Translations under genes and position numbers: made by a program
Part shown: piece after piece, positions 12,669 through 19,687 of the stretch
Layout: each line of letters begins with the position of its first letter
Numbering within the stretch: the stretch's first letter is position 1
IMG/VR virus record: IMGVR_UViG_3300031658_000195
Location: 1-20,296 of that record
DNA: 20,296 nucleotides
From: a virus
Strand: one strand, 5' to 3'
The notes under the pieces: generated by a model
What the model was told of the DNA's origin: nothing
The model's input: only the letters and a program-made list of their open reading frames with translations
The model's database searches: none

Positions 12669-13919
12669 ATGAAAAATATTGGTTTTGCAAAAATTGGTAA
12701 ATCTGTAAAATTTAGAACAAACAAGTATTCTCCAATTGGAGGAGACAACGAAGCGTCCTGTACTCTTCGTGCGCTATCAAACAATAACCCCGACAAGAAT
12801 TTTTATATTGTTGGTAGATCTGACTTTGGAACTTTAAGTGATATAGAAAAAGCTGATTTGTTTCCGTATGATAACGTGATTGATGTATGGGCTGGAATTC
12901 CATTAAGCATGTCAGAAGCTTATTATAATCATATCATTACTTATTTTAAAGAAAAAAATATTACTCTTGATTTCACTGTTATGATGGTTGGTCAAATGAG
13001 TAGTGTAACCATTCCTAATCGTATTCAAAAAGTTAGAGAAGGAAATGATGGCCTGTTTGCGGCCACACTTGATATGTCTAAATGGTATTCAACGCCAATT
13101 GTTACATGGATAAACGAAGAAAAACCAAAATACGTTGAAATTGTTAATGATCCAAGATATACAATCAAACAACCTAGAGATTTATTTCATGTGCCAATGA
13201 AATCGCTTGGACAATACGATTATGATTACGAAACTTTTGCTATTCGCAATTATGAAGATCAAGAAAGAATTACGCGTGTTGTAAAGTCTGAATATGCTGG
13301 TATGGAAACGGTTTTTTGCGGAGACTATAATTACGCTGAAAAAGTAAACACTGAGCGTGCTACAAACTTTATGGTAGTTTTAAATGAAGGTAAGCCATCA
13401 CGATATAAACTACTAAAGGAATGGGTACTAGGCAAATTCAATGATGTTGATGTTTATGGTAAATGGTCTGAAGTTATTGGCGATGATTCTAGATTTAAAG
13501 GATCTATGCATATTAACGAATTGCAAACCACACTGCAAGATGTTAAGTTTACGTTCATTATTCCTATTAAAGAAGGTTGGACTACGTCTAAATATATTGA
13601 AATGATTCATGCTGGTGTGATACCGTTTCTTCATCCTTCATATGATGAGCAAGGTCATTTACCAATTCCAATGTTTCTCCGCCCGAAGACTCCTTCGGAA
13701 TTTTATGAGCGGATGCAGACACTTATTGAAAACGAAGAAAAGTATAAAGAAGTTTTGAAAAATCTTCGTAAGAATATTCTTAAACCGGAATATTACGATG
13801 GTACATTTATAAACAACAAGATTATGTCTTCAATAGATTCCAATTATGTTCAACCAAACGTTGGTGAATATGAAAAGAAAACTGTTGCAACACTCGAAGA
13901 TTTTTTAAATAAAGGATAA
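12669..13919 (+). CDS. GT-B glycosyltransferase, probably DNA-modifying, with clamp-binding-like tail
   Basis: Protein of 416 residues with the two-domain plan of GT-B glycosyltransferases. The C-terminal half resembles T4 beta-glucosyltransferase in order and spacing: FMVVLNEGKPSRYKLLKEWV, DVDVYGKWSE, a stretch ending FTFIIPIKEGWTTSKYIEMI with HAGVIPFLH (compare the T4 NFITLRVWETMASDAVMLI region), then FLRPKTPSEFYERMQTLIEN. The last residues, TLEDFLNKG (408-416), resemble the polymerase end TLENFFV and the C5-methyltransferase end TLEEFFA. In T4, alpha-glucosyltransferase has been reported to bind the gp45 clamp. Taken with the hydroxymethylase and the donor-synthesis genes, transfer of a group to hmC in DNA is the best guess. 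Donor and product are unknown, and the match to T4 enzymes is remote. Confidence 0.75.
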   Translation: MKNIGFAKIGKSVKFRTNKYSPIGGDNEASCTLRALSNNNPDKNFYIVGRSDFGTLSDIEKADLFPYDNVIDVWAGIPLSMSEAYYNHIITYFKEKNITLDFTVMMVGQMSSVTIPNRIQKVREGNDGLFAATLDMSKWYSTPIVTWINEEKPKYVEIVNDPRYTIKQPRDLFHVPMKSLGQYDYDYETFAIRNYEDQERITRVVKSEYAGMETVFCGDYNYAEKVNTERATNFMVVLNEGKPSRYKLLKEWVLGKFNDVDVYGKWSEVIGDDSRFKGSMHINELQTTLQDVKFTFIIPIKEGWTTSKYIEMIHAGVIPFLHPSYDEQGHLPIPMFLRPKTPSEFYERMQTLIENEEKYKEVLKNLRKNILKPEYYDGTFINNKIMSSIDSNYVQPNVGEYEKKTVATLEDFLNKG

Positions 13920-13923
13920 AATA

Positions 13924-15141
13924 ATGAGCGATGATATTACATGGGCCCCGTTAGTCCCTTTAATTGGCGGATCACCATTAGGAGCAGAGCGAGCTTTTGG
14001 AAAACCTCCTGAAGCAATATATTCATACGATGGATTTCAATCAAATGATAGTCATTATGTGAATTATCAAAATAACATTAAAAACCGAGGATTAGATTAT
14101 CGCCTTTTAGACAATGGCCCGCCTATACATAAAGTTGATGTCGTGTCTGGTACTCCACCTTGCGCGGCTTTATCACAATTAAATACAGGAAAGACTGCAG
14201 AATCAAAAGGTGCTGGTTGTCAAAAAAATGAATGGATGTATAAGGTATTTGAAGACGGTATTGATTTGTTTGAAGCAAAAGCTGTAGTCGTTGAAAACGC
14301 CCCTGCACTTTTTACAAACAAAGGCCGTGATGTTGCTAACAATTTGTTTGACATTTGTACTAAAAGAGGTTATAGTTTAACTCTATACAAAACTTCAACC
14401 AAATATCACGGTATACCACAAGCACGCGATCGTACCTTTGCTATTGGTTGGAAATCTGAAAAGGCGCCTATTATGTCTTGGTTTAAACGAGACCGTAAAA
14501 ACTTTAAAGATTATTTAGCTGCAGTAAACGAAAAAGCATTACACCAGGATTTGGTTGTTAGCAAAAAACTTGACGAAGAACCATACTTCCAATTCCTTAA
14601 ATCAAAAACAAATGAAAATCCAAGAGATATTTTAATTCGTAATAAAAATATTACAGCCTTTACTTATATTCAAAGAAATGGGTTACTTGAAGAAGCAAAT
14701 GAATGGTTTCACAAAGTTGGCCACGCACGTGGAATACATGTATCTTCGCACGCAATTAAAAAGTTTGCGGCAGGCAAAGGTATATGGGATAGCTCGACTC
14801 ACGTGTTTGACGAATGCATGAATGCTGTAATCGGAAGGAACCTTGCAGATACAATTCATCCAATTCACGACCGTTCTTTAACTATACGCGAAGCTTTATA
14901 TCTAATGGGATTCCCAGACGATTTCGAACTCGTTGGAGGCCTTGCTAAAATGAATCATATTGCGCAAAATGTTCCAGTTCCTACATCATGTGATATTCAT
15001 ACTGAAATTGGTAAGTTTATTCGTGGTGAGTTGGATATGTCTGAAACAAACTATTTACGCCAAAATAATCACACCGAGAAAACGGAAAATGATCCGCTCG
15101 GTACATCAGACCAAGTTACATTAGAGGAATTTTTTGCATGA
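13924..15141 (+). CDS. C5-cytosine DNA methyltransferase with clamp-binding-like tail
   Basis: Protein of 405 residues with the ordered motifs of C5-methyltransferases: a variant motif I (VPLIGGSPLGAERAFG), motif IV SGTPPCAALSQL with the catalytic cysteine, motif VI VVVENAPAL, motif VIII IPQARDRTFAIGW, motif IX SLTIREALYLMGFPDDFELV and motif X HIAQNVPVPTSCDI. All core residues are present, so it should be active. The target-recognition region lies about 200-300. The protein ends QVTLEEFFA, nearly identical to the polymerase tail, which suggests clamp tethering. Its presence is odd in a phage that appears to fill cytosine C5 with hydroxymethyl groups. The stop overlaps the dexA start (ATGA). 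It could protect cytosines before replacement or act on another substrate. Confidence 0.9.
   Translation: MSDDITWAPLVPLIGGSPLGAERAFGKPPEAIYSYDGFQSNDSHYVNYQNNIKNRGLDYRLLDNGPPIHKVDVVSGTPPCAALSQLNTGKTAESKGAGCQKNEWMYKVFEDGIDLFEAKAVVVENAPALFTNKGRDVANNLFDICTKRGYSLTLYKTSTKYHGIPQARDRTFAIGWKSEKAPIMSWFKRDRKNFKDYLAAVNEKALHQDLVVSKKLDEEPYFQFLKSKTNENPRDILIRNKNITAFTYIQRNGLLEEANEWFHKVGHARGIHVSSHAIKKFAAGKGIWDSSTHVFDECMNAVIGRNLADTIHPIHDRSLTIREALYLMGFPDDFELVGGLAKMNHIAQNVPVPTSCDIHTEIGKFIRGELDMSETNYLRQNNHTEKTENDPLGTSDQVTLEEFFA
14348..14376 (+). promoter_or_regulatory. possible internal sigma70-type promoter
   Basis: TTGACA at 14348-14353, 17-nt spacer, TATAGT at 14371-14376, inside the C5-methyltransferase gene. 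It is about 760 nt upstream of the dexA start, so its use is doubtful, but it follows the same spacing rule as the other promoters. Confidence 0.4.
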
Positions 15142-15764
15142 GTAACCATTTTATTATTGACTTCGAAACAATGGGTAAAGATGCGTCAAAATGTGCTATC
15201 GTAGATTGCTCTGTTATGGTGTTTAACTTTGATCGTTTTTCTTCAAATCCATATACCTTAAATAGTGTAAAAGAAACAAAAAAGTTTAAACTTTCGGTGG
15301 CAGACCAAGTTAAAAACTATGGGTGGGAAATTGATAAAAGCACGTTACAATTTTGGGAAGAGCAAGATGCAGATGTACGTGCAAATGTTTCACCGAAAAA
15401 ATCAGATCTAACTGTAAAGGAATTTGTAAAAGGTTTTCACGAATTTTTAATTGAGTCTCCTAAAATCGATTTTTGGTGGAGTCGTTCAAATACATTTGAT
15501 CCTATCATTCTTTCTCGAGCTTTTGAAGCTGAAGGCAAACTCTTACATCTCGAAGAATACCTTAAATATTGGAGAGTACGAGATACACGTACTTATATTG
15601 ATGCAAAACTAAACTTTCCAAAACAAAACGGGTTTATTCCAATGACCGATGAAAATACTTGGAATAAAAACTTTAAAAAACATGATAGTGCGTGGGATAT
15701 TCTTGCTGATGTACTTAGATTTCAACAAATACATCGTGCAGAAAACGATTTAGATTTACTTTAA
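15138..15764 (+). CDS. dexA: DexA-like 3'-5' exonuclease
   Basis: DEDD-family exonuclease similar to T4 DexA (227 residues; 208 here). Exo I is FIIDFETMG (D8, E10), followed by STLQFWEEQDADVRANVSP, which matches STIEWWKNQSPEARKNIAP of T4. Exo II is WWSRSNTFDPIIL, then RDTRTYIDAKL, and exo III is HDSAWDILADV. T4 DexA degrades DNA from the 3' end and has minor roles in replication and recombination. The ATG overlaps the methyltransferase stop by 4 nt and has AGAGGAA upstream. The C-terminus NDLDLL loosely resembles the bacterial beta-clamp motif, but not the TLExF tail of its neighbours. Confidence 0.93.
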   Translation: MSNHFIIDFETMGKDASKCAIVDCSVMVFNFDRFSSNPYTLNSVKETKKFKLSVADQVKNYGWEIDKSTLQFWEEQDADVRANVSPKKSDLTVKEFVKGFHEFLIESPKIDFWWSRSNTFDPIILSRAFEAEGKLLHLEEYLKYWRVRDTRTYIDAKLNFPKQNGFIPMTDENTWNKNFKKHDSAWDILADVLRFQQIHRAENDLDLL

Positions 15765-15774
15765 GGAATACATT

Positions 15775-16659
15775 ATGGATATCCAAATTACAACAGAACA
15801 CTTGCAAAAATATAAATTATTTATTGGGGCCCCAATGTATGGCGGTCAGTGCGCAGGGTCGTTCTGCAAATCAACTAACGATCTTTCGGCAATGTGTGCA
15901 AAATATGGAATTGAGCTTAAGTTTTATTATTTGTTTAATGAAAGCTTGGTTCAGCGCGCAAGAAATTATGTAGCAGATGAATTTCTTCGCTCGGACTGTA
16001 CTCACCTAATGTTTATTGATTCGGATATTGGATTTAAGGCTAATGACGTATTAACGTTACTAGGAATTCAAACACTACATCCAGAAACCTATGACATTAT
16101 GACAGGACCATATCCTAAAAAGACTATTGCGTGGGAAAAAATTAAGACTGCAGTTGAGTTGGGAAAGGCTGATGAAAATCCGTTTGACCTTGACTATTAT
16201 GCTGGTGATTACGTTTTTAATATGGCGGAAGGTGTAAAATCATTTAAAATAAACGAACCTGTTGAAGTAAGCGAAGCAGGAACAGGATTTATGTTAATAC
16301 CACGCGAAGTGTTAGAAAAATATTCTGAAGCGTATCCAGAACTTAAATATATCCCAGATCATATAAGAACAAAAAACTTTGATGGCACCCACGAAATCAC
16401 AGCTTTTTTCGATTGTGAAATTGATCCAGATTCAAAAAGATACTTATCAGAAGATTATTTCTTTTGCAGAAATTCTACAAAAATAGGGATTAAAGTTCAT
16501 ATGTGTCCATGGATGGAATTGCAGCATGTAGGAAGTTACATATTTAAAGGATCTTTAGGTGCTGTGAGTACATTAGGTATGTCTCCAACAGCTTCAAAGA
16601 ATTCAAACCCCAAAAATTATAAAAACAAGAAAAAAACAAAAAGGTCTTTTAGACCATAA
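15775..16659 (+). CDS. GT-A glycosyltransferase-like protein with basic C-terminal tail
   Basis: Protein of 294 residues of the GT-A type. The N-terminus KLFIGAPMYGGQCAGSF and ELKFYYLFNESLVQRARN lead to MFIDSDIGF with the metal-binding DxD at 82-84, followed by a variable acceptor region. AGTGFMLIPREVLE, a late acidic EDYFF and HVGSYIFKG are typical of the C-terminal half of this family. The last 20 residues are strongly basic (NYKNKKKTKRSFRP), which would suit a DNA substrate. Its place after dexA and before gene 45, and the hydroxymethylase upstream, suggest DNA glycosylation, perhaps a second step after the GT-B enzyme. A role in modifying host surface sugars is the alternative. AAGGAATAC precedes the ATG. 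Confidence 0.78.
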   Translation: MDIQITTEHLQKYKLFIGAPMYGGQCAGSFCKSTNDLSAMCAKYGIELKFYYLFNESLVQRARNYVADEFLRSDCTHLMFIDSDIGFKANDVLTLLGIQTLHPETYDIMTGPYPKKTIAWEKIKTAVELGKADENPFDLDYYAGDYVFNMAEGVKSFKINEPVEVSEAGTGFMLIPREVLEKYSEAYPELKYIPDHIRTKNFDGTHEITAFFDCEIDPDSKRYLSEDYFFCRNSTKIGIKVHMCPWMELQHVGSYIFKGSLGAVSTLGMSPTASKNSNPKNYKNKKKTKRSFRP

Positions 16660-16665
16660 AAGTGA

Positions 16666-16694
16666 TTGACATTTTGAAACTATTATGTTATAAT
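16666..16694 (+). promoter_or_regulatory. perfect-consensus sigma70-type promoter for the clamp operon
   Basis: TTGACA at 16666-16671, 17-nt spacer, TATAAT at 16689-16694, in the gap between the GT-A gene and gene 45. It lacks the ATTCT-AGAAT palindrome seen in the cassette promoters. It should drive the whole 45-44-62-regA block. Confidence 0.88.
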
Positions 16695-16725
16695 TATATT
16701 AATGACAACCAGGAGAAACTATATA

Positions 16726-17394
16726 ATGAAACTATCTGACCGTACTCTAACTATTCTCAAAAGCTTTGCCGCAATCAATAAATCAATTATTATGAAGCAA
16801 GGTAATGTACTAAAAACTGTAACACCAGAAAAAACTCTAATTGCAATTGCTAATATTGAAGATAACATTCCATCTCAAGCTGTTGTTTATGATCTTTCAA
16901 GATTCCTTTCAATCCTAAGCCTTCACCAAGATCCGGATATTCAATTCCACGATAAATTTTTTACTATCTCTGAAGGAAATAAGAAAAAAACAAAATATAT
17001 TTACGCAGACCCGTCTATGGTTATTGCCCCACCAGAAAAAGAATTGTCTATTCCATCCGAGGATGTAAAAGTAAATGTTGTATGGGATGATTTTCAATCT
17101 GTATTGAAAGCAGCTGGTGTTTTGCAGTTTGAGGAAATTGCGTTTGTTGGAGAAGATGGCAAATGTTTCCTCCGAGCAATTGATAGTAAAAATCCAACAG
17201 CTGACGCATATGGTATTGAAATTGGTACAACAAATGATACGTTTACTATTATTATTAAAACCGACAATCTTAAATTGCTCCCCCAGGACTATGAAGTAGT
17301 TCTATGTGCTAAAGGTATTTCGTATTTTAAAGGATCTGATGTATCTTATTATGTTGGTATTGACACAAAATCAAAATATGAAAAGGGCCAATAA
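16726..17394 (+). CDS. 45: sliding clamp gp45
   Basis: Trimeric DNA sliding clamp of the T4 family, 222 residues against 228 in T4. The N-terminus MKLSDRTLTILKSFAAINKSIIMKQ matches T4 gp45 closely, as do VYDLSRFLSILSL and YADPSMVIAPPEK. The clamp holds the polymerase on DNA and in T4 also activates late transcription. The start at 16726 has AGGAGA 9 nt upstream; the frame opens earlier at 16702, but that ATG precedes the ribosome binding site. It stands first behind a perfect promoter, fitting high demand. It is the likely partner of the TLExF tails on the polymerase, GT-B enzyme and C5-methyltransferase. Confidence 0.96.
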   Translation: MKLSDRTLTILKSFAAINKSIIMKQGNVLKTVTPEKTLIAIANIEDNIPSQAVVYDLSRFLSILSLHQDPDIQFHDKFFTISEGNKKKTKYIYADPSMVIAPPEKELSIPSEDVKVNVVWDDFQSVLKAAGVLQFEEIAFVGEDGKCFLRAIDSKNPTADAYGIEIGTTNDTFTIIIKTDNLKLLPQDYEVVLCAKGISYFKGSDVSYYVGIDTKSKYEKGQ

Positions 17395-17579
17395 TGTTAG
17401 ACACCGTTAAAATTACACCACAAGACATTGGTAATGCTGTTGCTATTATTGATATTTGCGTAAAACGAGGGGCTATTGAAGGTAGTGAATTATCAGCGGT
17501 TGGTAAAATTCGAGATAAGTTGGACTCTTACGTAAAACAAGAAGCTAACAATGTTTCAGACGACAATAAAGCAGAATAA
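17394..17579 (+). CDS. small protein between genes 45 and 44
   Basis: Protein of 61 residues beginning MLDTVKITPQDIGNAVAIID, followed by ICVKRGAIEGSELSAVGKIR and a polar tail. It looks like two helices joined by a turn. From memory, a similar short protein occupies this place in marine T4-like phages; the function is unknown. The ATG overlaps the gene 45 stop by 1 nt, so it is translated together with the clamp. Confidence 0.8.
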   Translation: MLDTVKITPQDIGNAVAIIDICVKRGAIEGSELSAVGKIRDKLDSYVKQEANNVSDDNKAE

Positions 17580-17615
17580 ACTATATACAAACTTATGAAA
17601 GTAGTATATTATATA

Positions 17616-17649
17616 AATCAAGGCTGTTCTTAATTGGATAGCCTTGATT
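17616..17649 (+). promoter_or_regulatory. 10-bp hairpin in the gene 44 leader
   Basis: AATCAAGGCT at 17616-17625 pairs perfectly with AGCCTTGATT at 17640-17649 around a 14-nt loop. No T-run follows, so it is not a terminator. It lies 19 nt before the GAGG ribosome binding site of gene 44 and may control translation or protect or process the RNA between the clamp and clamp-loader genes. Confidence 0.6.
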
Positions 17650-17681
17650 CTACATTATGAAACTCTTTGAGGTTATTGCTT

Positions 17682-18635
17682 ATGACACTAAATAAAAAAA
17701 ATGATGAAGTACTTTGGGTCGAAGCATATCGCCCAGGTACTATTGAAGAAACAATTCTTCCGCAAAAAACAAAAGACATCTTTAAAAAGTTTGTTGCTGA
17801 TGATAGCATGCCAAACCTGTTACTTACTGGTGGTCCGGGCATGGGTAAAACAACTGTTGCGAAAGCAATGCTCAATGAATTAGGTTGTGACTATATTGTA
17901 AAGAACGGATCATTGAATGTAAACATTGATACTCTTCGTTATGAAATTTCAACCTTTGCTTCATCTGTATCCTTCACAGGTGGTCGTAAATATGTTATTC
18001 TCGACGAAGCTGATTATCTAAACGCTGCAACTGTTCAGCCCGCACTTCGTAACTTTATTGAAGAATATTCTAAAAACTGTGGATTTATTTTTACATGCAA
18101 TTTCAAAAATCGTATTATTGAACCACTTCGTTCTCGTCTTTCTGAAATAGATTTTTCGATTGAAAAAACCGATAGACCTAAAATGGCTGCTCATTTTTTT
18201 AAGCGCGTTCTTGCTATTTTACAACAAGAAAACATTGACCACGATAAAGCAGTTGTTGCAAAGGTAATTGAAAAACATTTCCCAGATTTTCGACGTGTAC
18301 TTACTGAGCTACAAACATATGCTGCGTCAGGTCGTATTGATGAAGGTATTTTTACAAACCTAAAAGAAGAATCAATCGAACAGCTTTTTGTATTGTTAAA
18401 GGAAAAGAACTTTACTGGAATGCGGAAGTGGTGCGCGGATAATAGTGATCAAGATACTAACGAAATGTTTCGCCACATATACGATACTGCAACAAGCAAA
18501 GTTGAACTTAAAAGTCTACCAGGATTTATTGTAACACTTGCGGACTATATGTATAAAGCTCATTTTGTTGCAGACGTGGAAATTAATTTAATTGCGTTTT
18601 TAACAGAAGTAATGTTCGAAAGTAGCTTTAAGTGA
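17682..18635 (+). CDS. 44: clamp loader ATPase gp44
   Basis: AAA+ ATPase subunit of the T4-type clamp loader, 317 residues. Visible are VEAYRPGTIEETILP, Walker A GGPGMGKTT, Walker B VILDEADYLN, sensor I IFTCNFKNRI, and the arginine finger in PLRSRLSEIDF. The start is the ATG at 17682 with GAGG 9 nt upstream; the TTG at 17667 overlaps that ribosome binding site. Together with gp62 it opens the gp45 ring and loads it on primed DNA using ATP. The stop overlaps the next gene (GTGA). Identification is secure. Confidence 0.96.
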   Translation: MTLNKKNDEVLWVEAYRPGTIEETILPQKTKDIFKKFVADDSMPNLLLTGGPGMGKTTVAKAMLNELGCDYIVKNGSLNVNIDTLRYEISTFASSVSFTGGRKYVILDEADYLNAATVQPALRNFIEEYSKNCGFIFTCNFKNRIIEPLRSRLSEIDFSIEKTDRPKMAAHFFKRVLAILQQENIDHDKAVVAKVIEKHFPDFRRVLTELQTYAASGRIDEGIFTNLKEESIEQLFVLLKEKNFTGMRKWCADNSDQDTNEMFRHIYDTATSKVELKSLPGFIVTLADYMYKAHFVADVEINLIAFLTEVMFESSFK

Positions 18636-18829
18636 AATTTTTAAAAAAGAAAGTAAAAGAATGTTTTTTCTGTAAGGTAAGCTTATCAGCAGGTAATTCT
18701 TTTACTCTCCAATATTCATCGGCCGATGGTGTACACACTGCAACTATGTGTGGTGAATGTTCAAAAACTTTTGACGAACTCGCAGATTTAAAGGATAAGG
18801 CGTATGGCCAAGGATTTGACTCCATTTGA
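18632..18829 (+). CDS. small zinc-ribbon-like protein between genes 44 and 62
   Basis: Protein of 65 residues with two CxxC pairs, CFFC near 11-14 and CGEC near 40-43, spaced as in a zinc ribbon, with a basic N-terminus MKFLKKKVKE. The start is GTG, overlapping the gene 44 stop by 4 nt, and the gene overlaps gene 62 by 26 nt, so it is translationally coupled to both clamp-loader subunits. The canonical T4 order has no gene here. A role in clamp loading is possible but only from position. Confidence 0.75.
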   Translation: MKFLKKKVKECFFCKVSLSAGNSFTLQYSSADGVHTATMCGECSKTFDELADLKDKAYGQGFDSI

Positions 18830-19199
18830 TTTTATTAAATCAGTCTCACACAATAAGAAGGATTTAATTCTAGATTCTGACTACCCGCAACAAACTGAAA
18901 AGCAATATAACGCGTTTATCGTTAATCGCGGATTTTCATATTTTGAAGATACTATTCTTCATGCAAACGAATTGAATATGCGCCATCATTTATTTGAAGA
19001 TGCACAATATAGATATTATCTAGGGATGCTACGCCCTCGCAATCGCTTTTCCAAATGGCATAAAGCCGAAAAGAATAACGATTTAGACGCGATACAAGAA
19101 GTATATTCAGTGAATAGAACAGTCGCAAAAATGTATCTTAAAACTTTAACTAAAGAAGATTTAAAAACAATCCACACCAAATTAGAGAAAGGTGGATAA
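18804..19199 (+). CDS. 62: clamp loader small subunit gp62
   Basis: Protein of 131 residues aligning with the middle of T4 gp62 (187 residues): MLRPRNRFSKWHKAEKNNDL matches VPRGKRYGKWAKLVEDS of T4, followed by IQEVYSVNRTVAKMYLKTLT against IKLLAKRYQVNTNDAINYKSIL. It is the non-ATPase subunit that completes the gp44/62 clamp loader. It is shorter than in T4. The ATG follows AAGGATAAGG inside the zinc-ribbon gene. Sequence identity is low, but the place after gene 44 and before regA gives strong support. Confidence 0.88.
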   Translation: MAKDLTPFDFIKSVSHNKKDLILDSDYPQQTEKQYNAFIVNRGFSYFEDTILHANELNMRHHLFEDAQYRYYLGMLRPRNRFSKWHKAEKNNDLDAIQEVYSVNRTVAKMYLKTLTKEDLKTIHTKLEKGG

Positions 19200-19200
19200 T

Positions 19201-19208
19201 TATAAATA
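19201..19208 (+). promoter_or_regulatory. TATAAATA box between gene 62 and regA
   Basis: Exact match to the T4 late promoter box, 58 nt upstream of the regA start. A second plus-strand copy lies inside the HAD gene at 12502, where it is probably chance, so this one is uncertain too. Confidence 0.25.
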
Positions 19209-19266
19209 TTCCGATGGTCTAAATGAGCATTATCACAATAATAAAAAAAATAAAGGTGAACTCATT

Positions 19267-19671
19267 ATGGAAAGAGATTTGTTTAGAGGAGTTGGCGTAG
19301 AATTAAAACTACCAAGCCCCGATAATTTTCTTAAGATAAAAGAAACTTTGACTCGTATCGGAATAGCGTCAAAAAAAGAAAAAAAGCTGTATCAGTCTTG
19401 TCACATATTACACAAGCAAGGTTTATACGCGATCGTACATTTTAAAGAACTCTTTATTTTGGACGGTAAAGAAAATTCATTTGCGGAAGAAGATCGCGCA
19501 AGAAGAAATACTATTATTAATTTGTTAGAAGAATGGGGCCTTCTTGAAATTGTCGATCCTGCTAAATCAGAAGATCCAATTGCACCTTTAAGCCAAATTA
19601 AAATACTATCACATAAAGAAAAAGGTTCTTGGGAATTAGAACCAAAATACAATATCGGTAAAAAGAAATAA
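19267..19671 (+). CDS. regA: translational repressor RegA
   Basis: Protein of 134 residues homologous to T4 RegA (122 residues). PDNFLKIKETLTRIGIASKK followed by KLYQSCHILHKQGLYAIVHF matches the T4 protein nearly residue for residue, as do LLEEWGLLEIV and the end WELEPKYNIG. RegA binds early mRNAs around the start codon and blocks ribosomes. The start at 19267 has AAAGGTGAA upstream. The frame opens at 19192, but that segment overlaps the end of gene 62 and has no T4 counterpart. The order 44-62-regA is the T4 order, but a dUTPase-like gene follows where T4 has gene 43. Confidence 0.96.
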   Translation: MERDLFRGVGVELKLPSPDNFLKIKETLTRIGIASKKEKKLYQSCHILHKQGLYAIVHFKELFILDGKENSFAEEDRARRNTIINLLEEWGLLEIVDPAKSEDPIAPLSQIKILSHKEKGSWELEPKYNIGKKK

Positions 19672-19687
19672 TCTGGAGTATTATATA

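Noticed and set aside
15741-15764. C-terminal NDLDLL of DexA as a further clamp-binding tail
   Set aside because: It resembles the bacterial beta-clamp motif only loosely and differs from the TLExF tails of the polymerase, GT-B and methyltransferase.
16643-16655. Hairpin GGTCT-TTT-AGACC followed on the minus strand by a T-rich stretch, looking like a minus-strand terminator
   Set aside because: The stem is only 5 bp, it lies in coding sequence for the basic tail of the GT-A gene, and no minus-strand gene is nearby.
17361-17366. TTGACA in the 3' end of gene 45 as a promoter for gene 44
   Set aside because: No -10-like hexamer occurs at 16-18 bp downstream.
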